A stretch of DNA of 64,000 nt, from assembly GCA_018376535.1 (NCBI GenBank), contig JAHABC010000003.1, positions 1-64,000 of the forward strand. The letters run 5' to 3'. A model generated the notes under the pieces. It searched no databases, was not told the DNA's origin, and saw only the letters and a program-made list of their open reading frames with translations. Numbering within the stretch: position 1 is the first letter of the stretch; each line of letters opens with the position of its first letter. This DNA is from Ruminococcus sp. (GTDB taxonomy: Bacteria > Bacillota > Clostridia > Oscillospirales > Ruminococcaceae). Below, in pieces: positions 54,316-62,685 of this stretch. The translations under genes and the position numbers were made by a program.

Positions 54316-55665
54316 ATGAAAAATTTTTTAAAAACCACTATATGTATATTAATAATAGCGAGTCTATCCACAAGTTGTGGAAACTCAAACCAAGCCACCG
54401 TTGAAACTACCACTTTAGAAACAACATCTATAGAGGAAACCACACTTTTAACTACTGAAGAAACTTCTGCAACAGAGAGTTCCACTGTAGAAACTTCGAC
54501 AGTAACCGAACCTACAACATCGATAACTGCTAATAAAGATGGTATAACTCCATACAATATAATAGAAAAGTACAAACCAGAAGATATTCCAGACTTTCTA
54601 AAAAGTATAGATTGGAATGAAAGTATGGTAGTAAACTCTCCTGAAGAGTTAGAAAAATATCTAGATGAACAATGTTCGCAATTTAAAACAGTGATACCAT
54701 TCATTATGAGTGGTTCTTGTGATACTATTACTGAAGAAAATAATCATTCACTAGTAAGTAATGAAAAAGGTATTCCTAAAGCGTCATTACATCAACAAAA
54801 CCTAAGCCACGATGATGTAAAAGCGATATACTGTGTATATAATGTAGTATACTATCCTAGTGCGTATGTAGTGTACGCATATCAAACTGGAGATAAATCC
54901 TATCTTGAAGGAGATAACAACACACTATACGAAAAAGCAGTAGATTTTATAGAAAATACTCTTGATAAAGACGCATCTGATATAGAAAAGGAAAGACAAA
55001 TCCATGACTATATCTGCGATATAACTACCTACTTTACAGATGAAAGCCAAGACTATACAGACTCTTCCATTCCAAGATTTAGAAGTGCTATAGGTTCTAT
55101 GATAGATGGTCAAGCCAACTGCATGGGTTATACCGATACTTTCTATATGCTATGTACTATGGCTGGTTTAAAAGTAGAAAAGGTAAACAGTCTTGAAGAA
55201 ATGAAACACACTTGGAACGTAATCACATTAGACGACAAAAAGTATGTAGTAGATGTAACTTGGGACGATGATGCTCTTGAACATAATGGCGAACACATAA
55301 ACAACTATGTATACTTTAATGCTAGTTTAGATATCATATCAGAAAAATATAGATACGATGCATCTGTTGAAACTCCAATGCAAGAAGTAGTTTCCACTTG
55401 TGACGATAAATACTTTTTTGCTATGAACCACTCTAACTATGGATATCTAACTAATAACAGAGAAGAATTTTATTCCAAAGTTAAAGAACTCATTGAGAGT
55501 GGTCAAGATAAAATATATATTGCTTGTAAAAACAACGTAGCTGGTGATACTAACGATATGGCTCAACAGATATTTAATCAACTTGATATGCAAGTAAGTC
55601 TTAATGGAGTACTACAAAATCTTAGTGGATATAGTTTCGCTTATATAGAGAGTTCTGTTCAATAA
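54316..55665 (+). CDS. lipoprotein with transglutaminase-like domain
   Basis: A 449-residue surface protein. The signal peptide ends SLSTSCGN, a lipobox-like site, followed by a Thr/Glu-rich spacer (about 30-75). The transglutaminase-like core lies at about 225-335 with the triad residues in QANCMGYTDTF (Cys), KHTWNVI (His) and VVDVTWDDD (Asp). Bacterial proteins of this type act as peptidases or have cell-surface roles. The start at 54316 follows AAGGAGA. A second, unrelated-looking transglutaminase-like gene is at 60.5 kb. Confidence 0.85.
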   Translation: MKNFLKTTICILIIASLSTSCGNSNQATVETTTLETTSIEETTLLTTEETSATESSTVETSTVTEPTTSITANKDGITPYNIIEKYKPEDIPDFLKSIDWNESMVVNSPEELEKYLDEQCSQFKTVIPFIMSGSCDTITEENNHSLVSNEKGIPKASLHQQNLSHDDVKAIYCVYNVVYYPSAYVVYAYQTGDKSYLEGDNNTLYEKAVDFIENTLDKDASDIEKERQIHDYICDITTYFTDESQDYTDSSIPRFRSAIGSMIDGQANCMGYTDTFYMLCTMAGLKVEKVNSLEEMKHTWNVITLDDKKYVVDVTWDDDALEHNGEHINNYVYFNASLDIISEKYRYDASVETPMQEVVSTCDDKYFFAMNHSNYGYLTNNREEFYSKVKELIESGQDKIYIACKNNVAGDTNDMAQQIFNQLDMQVSLNGVLQNLSGYSFAYIESSVQ

Positions 55666-55708
55666 CTATGTACATAGAAACTTATAACTTTGTTCATAAA
55701 AAGTTTAC

Positions 55709-55739
55709 TTGACTTGAAGTGAACTCTAAGTATTATAAT
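55709..55739 (+). promoter_or_regulatory. probable promoter of the DXS-type gene
   Basis: TTGACT at 55709-55714 and TATAAT at 55734-55739. The spacer is 19 nt, longer than in the other promoters here. Confidence 0.5.
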
Positions 55740-55778
55740 ATTTACATAATATTAATTACCATTTAGGAGGATTTATCT

Positions 55779-57536
55779 ATGTATTTAGAAAAAATATCAT
55801 CGCCAAAAGATTTAAAATCTTTAAACATCTCAGAACTAGAAAGTTTAGCCATTGAAATGCGTACTGCTCTACTAACAAAGTTGAGTAAAAAAGGTGGACA
55901 TATAGGTCCAAACTTAGGTGCAGTGGAACTAACTATTGGATTACATTATGTATTCAATTCACCTGTAGATAAAATAGTATATGATGTATCCCACCAAAGT
56001 TACTGCCACAAGATGCTAACTGGTAGAAACAAAGCATTCTTATATGAGGAAAACTATTCCGATGTATCAGGATATTCAAATCCAGAGGAAAGCGACCACG
56101 ATTTCTTTACTATAGGACATACATCTACTTCTGTAAGTTTAGCGTGTGGTCTTGCAAAGGCTAGAGATATAAAAGGTTCTAATGAAAACATTATCGCCGT
56201 TATAGGTGATGGTTCTTTAAGTGGTGGCGAGGCTTTTGAAGGTTTCGATTTTGCTTACGAACTAAAAAGCAATCTAATTATAGTAGTAAATGATAACGAT
56301 ATGTCTATTGCTGAAAATCATGGAGGTATATATCAAAACCTAAAACTTCTCCGTAATACCAAAGGTAAAGCTGAATGTAATCTATTTAAATCCATGGGCT
56401 TAGACTACGTTTTCATTGAAGATGGTAATAATGTATCACAAGTTATAGATACTCTTAAGAAAGTTAAAGATATAAACCACCCTGTAGTAGTTCATGTAGT
56501 AACTCAAAAGGGTAAAGGATACGCTATCGCCGAGGCTAATAAAGAGGCTTGGCACTGGAATACGCCTTTTAATATTCAAGATGGTTCTCCAAAGTACACC
56601 TTTGATGGCGAAGACTATGGCGAACTAACTGGAGAATATCTAATTAATAAGATGCAAGAAGATAAATCTGTAGTAGCAGTTACATCTGCGACACCAGCAG
56701 TATTCGGATTTAATCAAGAAAGAAGAAAGTTAGCAGGTAAGCAGTTCATAGATGTAGGCATTGCTGAAGAAAATGCTGTAGCAATGTTATCTGGAATGTC
56801 TAAAAACGGAGTAAAAGCCGTATACGGTGTATATAGTACATTTATTCAAAGAACTTATGACCAACTATCACAAGATTTGTGTATAAATAACAATCCAGTT
56901 ACTATACTAACGTTTGCGGGTTCTGTATATGGCATGAACGATGTAACACATCTAGGAATATTTGATATACCATTCTTATCCAACATACCAAACATAGTAT
57001 ATTTAGCACCTACTTGTAAAGAGGAATATTTTTCCATGTTAGATTGGAGTATCAATCAAAGGAGTTATCCAGTAGCGATAAAAGTTCCAGCAAATGGAGT
57101 TATATCCAGTAATAGAGAAGTTCGCAAAGACTACAGTGACTTAAATAAGTATGAAGTTACTAAATCTGGAAACACTGTAGCAATCATAGGTGTAGGAGAT
57201 TTTTATCAACTAGCCAAAGATACTGTTAAAGAACTATCCAGTAAGTACAATATAGATGCAACACTAATAAATCCAATATATATCACTGGCGAAGATACCA
57301 AACTACTAGAAAGTTTAAAAGATAATCATAGTATAGTAGTAACTCTTGAAGATGGCGTTATAAATGGTGGATTTGGTGAAAAGATATCCCGTTACTATGG
57401 CAACTCTGAAGTAAAGGTTCTTAACTTTGGTTTAAAGAAAGAGTTCCTTGATAGATATAATGTTCAAACAGTATTAGAAGAAAATCATTTAACTAAAGAG
57501 TTAATATCTAATGATATTATTAACTTATTAAAATAA
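55779..57536 (+). CDS. dxs: 1-deoxy-D-xylulose-5-phosphate synthase-type enzyme
   Basis: A 585-residue thiamine-diphosphate enzyme. The family blocks are GGHIGPNLGAVELTIGLHYVF, YDVSHQSYCHKMLTGR, GHTSTSVSLACGLA, and the ThDP motif GDGSLSGGEAFEGFDFA...NDNDMSI. The transketolase pyrimidine and C-terminal domains follow. DXS condenses pyruvate and glyceraldehyde-3-phosphate for isoprenoid and thiamine precursors. It is shorter than typical DXS (about 620-640) and has VSHQSYCH where common DXS has VGHQAYPH, so it may be a paralogue. No isoprenoid genes adjoin. RBS TTAGGAGG. Confidence 0.85.
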   Translation: MYLEKISSPKDLKSLNISELESLAIEMRTALLTKLSKKGGHIGPNLGAVELTIGLHYVFNSPVDKIVYDVSHQSYCHKMLTGRNKAFLYEENYSDVSGYSNPEESDHDFFTIGHTSTSVSLACGLAKARDIKGSNENIIAVIGDGSLSGGEAFEGFDFAYELKSNLIIVVNDNDMSIAENHGGIYQNLKLLRNTKGKAECNLFKSMGLDYVFIEDGNNVSQVIDTLKKVKDINHPVVVHVVTQKGKGYAIAEANKEAWHWNTPFNIQDGSPKYTFDGEDYGELTGEYLINKMQEDKSVVAVTSATPAVFGFNQERRKLAGKQFIDVGIAEENAVAMLSGMSKNGVKAVYGVYSTFIQRTYDQLSQDLCINNNPVTILTFAGSVYGMNDVTHLGIFDIPFLSNIPNIVYLAPTCKEEYFSMLDWSINQRSYPVAIKVPANGVISSNREVRKDYSDLNKYEVTKSGNTVAIIGVGDFYQLAKDTVKELSSKYNIDATLINPIYITGEDTKLLESLKDNHSIVVTLEDGVINGGFGEKISRYYGNSEVKVLNFGLKKEFLDRYNVQTVLEENHLTKELISNDIINLLK

Positions 57537-57580
57537 CCTAATATTAAGTATCCAAAAGATGCTAATAAATTATTATAGTG

Positions 57581-57622
57581 CAACAACTTCCTTCATATTA
57601 TATGTAGGAAGTTGTTGTTTAT
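57581..57622 (+). terminator. terminator after the DXS-type gene
   Basis: Twelve-base-pair perfect stem CAACAACTTCCT (57581-57592) with AGGAAGTTGTTG (57606-57617), then TTTAT. Confidence 0.78.
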
Positions 57623-57635
57623 ATGAGTAAAATTA

Positions 57636-57664
57636 TTGACTTTTACTATACAGTATGATATAAT
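57636..57664 (+). promoter_or_regulatory. promoter of the LytTR two-component operon
   Basis: TTGACT at 57636-57641 and TATAAT at 57659-57664 with a 17-nt spacer and extended TGATATAAT. The leader before the first gene is about 135 nt. Confidence 0.78.
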
Positions 57665-57806
57665 AATTATCTATTGATATACTAAAAGAATTTTTTAAAA
57701 AAACCAAATATTTTCTGTCTTCTTTCGGTTGTTTAATTTTTATTAACATGAACTTTTAGTATAAGTGAAAATAATTATAAAACGTTGAAAGGATTGACAT
57801 TGTACT

Positions 57807-58583
57807 ATGAACATAATAGTATGTGATGATAACACTCTAGTTTGTGAGAGTTTAGTTTGCGATATTAAAAATATCGATGCAACTATTAACATTATCACTT
57901 TTAAAAGCTGTTTTGCCGTGTATGAATATCTTAACGATAACGGCAACGATATTCAAATAGATGCCATTCTAATGGATATCGAATTTCCACACGACTTAAA
58001 TGGCATAGACTATTCCCATGAAATTTTTAAAAAATTTCCCAACATAAAGATACTCTTTATTAGTGGGTTCATGGAAAAGTATGTGGAAGATATGTTTTTA
58101 GGTATGCCTAACTTTAAGCCATATGCCATACTAAAAAAACCTATAGATTTAAATAAGTTAAAAACTCATATTGATAACTTAAAAACTGACCATTCAATAA
58201 AATCTAAAGAGAACATTTTAACATTTAATGCAAAAAATGGTACTATTTTTGTAGAGTTGGAAAGAATACAATATATCTATAGTTTTCAACGTAAGGTAAC
58301 TATCGTTACATATGATGGCGAATATACAGGATATAATAAAATTTCAAACTTAATGAAAGAGTTAAAATCTTTAAGTAATAGATTTTATAACTGTCATAAA
58401 AGCTACATTGTAAATGTAGATGCTATAACTAAAATACCATCTAATGAGAACTTTGTATATATAGGTACAACTGGTATTCCGTTGAGTATTATCAATGGAA
58501 CGTCTGTATCTCATAAGCGTAAGGATATTATTAAGTTAAGGTCGCTTAATCATTCCGAAGGGGGTGCTTCAAGTGAGTACTGA
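57807..58583 (+). CDS. LytTR-type response regulator (AgrA-like)
   Basis: A 258-residue regulator. The receiver domain (1-125) has the acidic pocket CDD at 6-8 and the phospho-acceptor Asp57 in ILMDIEF, with Lys in ILKKPID. The C-terminal LytTR DNA-binding domain (about 145-245) has IQYIYSFQRKVTIVTYDGEYTGY and FYNCHKSYIVNVDAI. It overlaps the kinase gene and forms a two-component pair with it. Targets would carry LytTR direct repeats, which I did not identify. Confidence 0.92.
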   Translation: MNIIVCDDNTLVCESLVCDIKNIDATINIITFKSCFAVYEYLNDNGNDIQIDAILMDIEFPHDLNGIDYSHEIFKKFPNIKILFISGFMEKYVEDMFLGMPNFKPYAILKKPIDLNKLKTHIDNLKTDHSIKSKENILTFNAKNGTIFVELERIQYIYSFQRKVTIVTYDGEYTGYNKISNLMKELKSLSNRFYNCHKSYIVNVDAITKIPSNENFVYIGTTGIPLSIINGTSVSHKRKDIIKLRSLNHSEGGASSEY

Positions 58584-59898
58584 TAAAGCTCTATTGATAT
58601 GCTTACTGGTAGAGGCATTATCGTTGCAGTTTAATAATGTAATATTTTCGTACTTGAACATAGGCAAACCTAAGATAAAAATATTACTATTATATGTGCT
58701 AAACATAGCCTTGACTTGTGGCGTATATCTAACTCTAGGAAAACAAGCTGCTGAAGTTTGGAATATAATATCCATGGTGTTATACTGCGTACTTAATAAC
58801 GATACCACTAAGGCATCGTTTAGGTTGCTAATGGGAGTTATCTCTGTAATGTGCTTATTTATTAGTGATGTTATTGCATCAGTAATATTTATGTTCTTTG
58901 GAATATATAGCTTTACTTCCAACTTTGATGAACATATTAGTATGCACATAAAGTACGAACCTGTTATTTTAATGTTGATATCTACATTAACGCTTATATT
59001 TTCGATTATAGTATCCATGTTACACTCAAAAAAGAGGTTTACCACTATAAACTGGACTTTCCTATTTAGTTCGGTGATACAATTTGCATTTGTGATATAC
59101 ATAAGCAGAACTATGGCAGATAACAATATCCAAATAAAATTAGGTAGTTTAATAGTATTTGTAGTTATAGTATTAGTATGTATAATCTTTGATGCGATAA
59201 TAATAAAGCTATCTAACAAGATTGTAGAAGATAAATTTCAATCGGAAAAGAACTCATTTTTAGAATACTATGAGAAGATGTATCAAGATTACCATACCAA
59301 GACCGAAAAAAATCTATTAGAGATTAGAAAAATAAAACATGATTTTAATAATTCAATGCAAGTCGTAAAATCGCTTATAGCCAATAACGATTTACAAGAT
59401 GCTTCCGATTTAGTATCGCAACTAGAACAACAGTATAAGAGTAACAATGCAATCAATTTTTGTAGCAATCCTATATTGAATGTTATTCTACAGAACGCCA
59501 ACGAACAATGTTCCAATAATAACATAGAGTTTACTACCAAATGTGCTATACCTGAAAAGTTAAGCATCAATGCAGTAGATATGTGTAACATATCCAATAA
59601 TATGTTAAATAATGCTTTTGAGGCTGTTTGCAACATTAAATCTACAGACATTCCCAAAAAGATATCCTTTAGAGCTTGGCAAGATAATGAAATGATATTC
59701 ATTGAAACCATAAACTCTAAAGATACCAATATTAACGTAAAAGCTAAAAAGATTATAACTTCTAAACAAGATGCCGAAAATCATGGCTTTGGCTTGGATA
59801 TAATAGAACATATAGCTTTAACATATAATGGCAATGTCATTGTGGATTACGATAAAACATCGTTTAAAGTATTAGTTCAATTGAGTGTATCTAATTGA
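58573..59898 (+). CDS. AgrC-like GHKL sensor histidine kinase
   Basis: A 441-residue kinase with about six transmembrane helices in the first 215 residues. A coiled segment follows, with the His-containing motif IRKIKHDFNNSMQVVKSLI and a GHKL ATPase domain (NISNNMLNNAFEAV; NHGFGLDIIEHIAL). This resembles quorum-sensing kinases such as AgrC. I favour the GTG at 58573, which has GGGGG 8 nt upstream. A GTG at 58564 overlaps that site. The start lies within the response regulator's last codons. No agrB gene is present nearby. Confidence 0.9.
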   Translation: MSTDKALLICLLVEALSLQFNNVIFSYLNIGKPKIKILLLYVLNIALTCGVYLTLGKQAAEVWNIISMVLYCVLNNDTTKASFRLLMGVISVMCLFISDVIASVIFMFFGIYSFTSNFDEHISMHIKYEPVILMLISTLTLIFSIIVSMLHSKKRFTTINWTFLFSSVIQFAFVIYISRTMADNNIQIKLGSLIVFVVIVLVCIIFDAIIIKLSNKIVEDKFQSEKNSFLEYYEKMYQDYHTKTEKNLLEIRKIKHDFNNSMQVVKSLIANNDLQDASDLVSQLEQQYKSNNAINFCSNPILNVILQNANEQCSNNNIEFTTKCAIPEKLSINAVDMCNISNNMLNNAFEAVCNIKSTDIPKKISFRAWQDNEMIFIETINSKDTNINVKAKKIITSKQDAENHGFGLDIIEHIALTYNGNVIVDYDKTSFKVLVQLSVSN

Positions 59899-59906
59899 TT
59901 ATTACA

Positions 59907-59948
59907 AATAGTTTATCGATTATTACATCGATAGACTATTTTTTTTAA
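59907..59948 (+). terminator. terminator after the kinase gene
   Basis: AATAGTTTATCGAT pairs with ATCGATAGACTATT (one GU pair), 6-nt loop, then an eight-T run. Confidence 0.87.
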
Positions 59949-59986
59949 AATATGATAAACTATATATATAGTATATCAATAAAAAA

Positions 59987-60320
59987 CGAATAGACGTACT
60001 TTAAAGCCCATCTGATTTCCACAACTTTTAGATATTTAACATTTTGTAATCTAAACTATTGCTTTCATTCCCAGTTAAATATAGTTAAGTGCATTAATGT
60101 TAGTTATTTAAGAGGTTTAAAATCTGTTGCTTTTATTTGTAATTTCCGTCTTTTTGATTTGTGCTTCCCTTCCAAAGCTATGTTGTCCAGTTCAACTTGC
60201 CTTAGCAAGATATGTACAAGGATAATTATAAAATTTAAGTTTTTACTTAAAGATGGTAAACACACTATTATTGAAGTTCATGCCCTTTATATAGGTGGGC
60301 TTTAAAGTACGTTCAATTCG
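59987..60320 (+). ncRNA. candidate structured RNA closed by a long-range helix (strand uncertain)
   Basis: ACGTACTTTAAAGCCCA (59994-60010) is the exact reverse complement of 60296-60312, and the match extends with gaps to 59987-60012 and 60294-60320. About 285 nt lie between, with no ORF and with smaller hairpins (CTTGC/GCAAG at 60196-60209; TTTAAGT/ACTTAAA near 60233-60250). A strong terminator follows 17 nt later on the plus strand. It could be a non-coding RNA, or the remnant of a small mobile element with inverted ends. No known family is recognised. Confidence 0.5.
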
Positions 60321-60336
60321 TTCAAATCCAAAAAAG

Positions 60337-60366
60337 AACGCTCTAATATAATAGAGCGTTTTTTTA
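60337..60366. terminator. terminator after the candidate RNA
   Basis: AACGCTCTA (60337-60345) pairs with TAGAGCGTT (60352-60360). There is a T-run on the plus strand and CTTTTTT on the minus strand, so it may work both ways. Confidence 0.8.
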
Positions 60367-60514
60367 ATCAATTTAGAATAACAAGCATAAGATTTAGATA
60401 TCTTGCAAAAGATATCCAGAGAGTTCATTAATAGGTTTAAGGTTTAATCTTGTAGAAGTATACATAAAAATCATCTCATCAATATAGAGGATACTCAGTA
60501 TAGTAGATATTATT
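60367..60514. other. gene-free region before the transglutaminase-like gene's 3' end
   Basis: It contains a small hairpin GATATCTT/AAGATATC near 60396-60417. I see no gene. Confidence 0.5.
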
Positions 60515-61522
60515 CTATTTTTTAGATGTAAATACTTTAGCCAATAGTAGACAAATAGTTCCACATAGTATAGTCGGAACTATACTCTTATTAGATGTAT
60601 CTTCTGCTTTAGATATAGGCTTAACTCTACTAGATACGTTTTCTGTACTAGTAGACATCTTTTGTGTAACAGTAGAGGTAATCGCAGTAGTAGTATGAGA
60701 GGTATCCTCATTAGAATTATAAGTAGTATCAATAGTAGTAGAGGTATCGAAGTAGTTAATAGCATCTAAGAAGTTTCTATAGTCAACAATTTTAGCCTTA
60801 TGATTTTTAGATAGTTCTTCAACAGAGATATCGAAGTACTGATTTTTAAAAGGATTAGTAACAATATCATCTTGGCTATAGTAATGATTATTAGAATCCC
60901 AAGTACAGTCTACATAAATCCAACGACTTTCCTCATCATACCAAACGGCAGTCCATTCATGATTAGTAACGGTATCATCATCAGCAAGATTTTCATAAGT
61001 AACCTCTTTATTGTTCACGGCTGAACCTCTAATATTTACGCAATATATTCCTTGAGCGTTACACAAAGCAGAAAAGAAGTTAGAATATCCTGCACATATA
61101 GACCTATGATTAACTAATATATTTTTTAAACATATGGTATTAAAATCGGCAGCATTTTCAGATGCTTCATGGTCATAAGCCATATTTTCGCACACATAAT
61201 CGTGAATAGCTTTTATTTTATCGTATGTAGTAGTACAATCCTTGCAAATATCGTTAGATATTTCTTGAATAGAATTTAAAGTATCTGCCACTTCATTATA
61301 ATCTCTTGATGGGGATACATAATCCACTACAAATTCAGCAGAATATGAATTTATGTGTTCCATTTTAGATATATTCTGTTCAATTACTGCATCAAGTACA
61401 GATGTACTATCTGCTGAAACGGTAGCATAATCGATTATATTACAAGGTTGTCCTATAGAAGTAAGTGTTCCAAAAGTAAACATCATAGCAGATGTTACTA
61501 AATATTTATAAAATTTATTCAT
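60515..61522 (-). CDS. secreted, membrane-anchored transglutaminase-like protein
   Basis: A 335-residue protein with a signal peptide (about 1-37, ending VSADS) and a C-terminal hydrophobic helix followed by SKK, which would hold it in the membrane. The transglutaminase-like core (about 95-205) has the triad in HRSICAGYSNFFSAL (Cys), VTNHEWTAVW (His) and IYVDCTWDSNN (Asp). A Ser/Thr-rich stalk links the core to the anchor. It follows the ASCH-DUF1810 gene by 12 nt, an odd operon partner. Confidence 0.87.
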   Translation of the reverse strand: MNKFYKYLVTSAMMFTFGTLTSIGQPCNIIDYATVSADSTSVLDAVIEQNISKMEHINSYSAEFVVDYVSPSRDYNEVADTLNSIQEISNDICKDCTTTYDKIKAIHDYVCENMAYDHEASENAADFNTICLKNILVNHRSICAGYSNFFSALCNAQGIYCVNIRGSAVNNKEVTYENLADDDTVTNHEWTAVWYDEESRWIYVDCTWDSNNHYYSQDDIVTNPFKNQYFDISVEELSKNHKAKIVDYRNFLDAINYFDTSTTIDTTYNSNEDTSHTTTAITSTVTQKMSTSTENVSSRVKPISKAEDTSNKSIVPTILCGTICLLLAKVFTSKK

Positions 61523-61534
61523 ACAAAGTACCTC

Positions 61535-62308
61535 TTAATGTATAGATTGTAATATTTTAATAGTATCATTATCTTCCAGTCCCTGACAGAATTTATCGAT
61601 AACTTGTCTAAATAGATTATTATTTGGTATAGCATAATCAAATAACATCATACATGAGCGAACTTTATAAGCATCTGGATAACCAAAGATATACATAAAA
61701 TTATCAAATTTAGAGTTTAAAAGTTCTGAAGTTATTTCAATCAATCTAGCGTGTAAAACTGGGTGATTATAATAATCTATAGCCTCTTGAAGATTTTTTA
61801 TAGAAAAGTATTTTGTCGTACTACTCCAACCAAGACCATCTATTTGAGGAAATACATACCAAATCCAATGTGATACTTTTCTACCATGTTTTAACTCATC
61901 AAGTGCCACTTTATAGGTTTGACCAAAGCCATAGCCATCATTTTGAGCATCTATGAACTTTTGTAAATCTGTCAATCTAAATTCTATAGCAAAAGCGTCA
62001 TACATACTTTGTTTTTCAGTAGAGTAGTAAACATTCATGCAGTTTGCATCGATAATCTCATTAGGTAGATATCCAAGTTTTTCTTTTGAAAGGTTTTTAT
62101 ATAGTTCATTAAAGCTACTAAAACGATATAAATTTGTAACTACAACTTGTAATTTAACTTTTGCATTATCCATAAGGGAAAATTCTATGAAATCGCCTAC
62201 TTGCACTTGTTGACGTTTTTCATCATACAATCTAACTTCAATAGTTTTAGTTTGATTTTTAATTTTATTAAAGGGTTCTTGCATCAATTTCATTGAATGT
62301 ATTAACAA
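61535..62308 (-). CDS. fusion of an ASCH domain and a DUF1810 domain
   Basis: A protein of about 257 residues. The N-terminal ASCH domain (1-110) begins IHSMKLMQEPFNKIKNQTKTIEVRLYDEKR, the usual opening of this RNA-binding-like fold. The DUF1810 domain (about 115-257) has RLTDLQKFIDAQNDGYGFGQTYKVALDELKHGRKVSHWIWYVFPQIDGLG. Neither has a settled role. Both have been discussed in nucleotide or RNA modification contexts. The start is probably the TTG at 62308, 10 nt after AAAGGA. The ATG at 62293 lacks a site and the GTG at 62317 is too close. Confidence 0.87.
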   Translation of the reverse strand: MLIHSMKLMQEPFNKIKNQTKTIEVRLYDEKRQQVQVGDFIEFSLMDNAKVKLQVVVTNLYRFSSFNELYKNLSKEKLGYLPNEIIDANCMNVYYSTEKQSMYDAFAIEFRLTDLQKFIDAQNDGYGFGQTYKVALDELKHGRKVSHWIWYVFPQIDGLGWSSTTKYFSIKNLQEAIDYYNHPVLHARLIEITSELLNSKFDNFMYIFGYPDAYKVRSCMMLFDYAIPNNNLFRQVIDKFCQGLEDNDTIKILQSIH

Positions 62309-62384
62309 TTCAAACACTTCCTTTAAGTGAATATGTAATTTACATAAATTATAACATATTTTTTATTAATCATCAATAGAAATA

Positions 62385-62417
62385 AATAAAAAAACCAACT
62401 ACCTAATCGATAGTTGG
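62385..62417 (-). terminator. minus-strand terminator
   Basis: CCAACTA (62395-62401) pairs with TAGTTGG (62411-62417), followed on the minus strand by a seven-T run. It ends transcripts coming from the GH5 side. Confidence 0.8.
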
Positions 62418-62685
62418 AAAATTTGGTTGCGGAAGCTGGTCAGGTTATGAGAACTGAAATCTAATAGATAAAAATCCATATTTTAAATGTATTTCTAGCT
62501 ATCATCTTAAAAAGGGCGACTGCATTCATAAGTTCATGTAAGTATTAATCTTTTAAGTGATAACATTAACCAAAAATCCATCTTATAAATTAAGACAATT
62601 TTTTGATTATCTTTGTATTATTTATTAAGGATTATATAACATACTCCCCCACCTAAAGAAGTGGAGGACTTTTTGCTGAAATTGG
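62418..62685 (-). other. gene-free region with an IS200/IS605-end-like hairpin
   Basis: Just after the GH5 stop codon, 62644-62668 forms on the minus strand a 9-bp stem CCTCCACTT/AGGTGGGGG with two GU pairs and a CTTT loop. The plus-strand look (CCCCCACCTAAAG...GTGGAGG) recalls ends of IS200/IS605-type elements and their RNAs. The rest (62418-62640) has no ORF. It could be a small RNA or a relic of such an element. The minus-strand terminator at 62385-62417 would end a transcript through it. Confidence 0.4.

Noticed and set aside
54300..54704. Open frame opposite the Thr/Glu-rich spacer of the transglutaminase-like lipoprotein
   Set aside because: It is antisense to a clear gene. Repetitive ACT/ACA codons create long opposite-strand frames here and at the dockerin linkers.
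58569..59219. 216-residue open frame antisense to the sensor kinase
   Set aside because: It mirrors the membrane-helix codons of the kinase, has no ribosome binding site, and shows no family features.
60243..60428. Small minus-strand open frame across the candidate RNA's 3' arm
   Set aside because: It crosses the strong terminator hairpin, has no good ribosome binding site, and has low-complexity coding.
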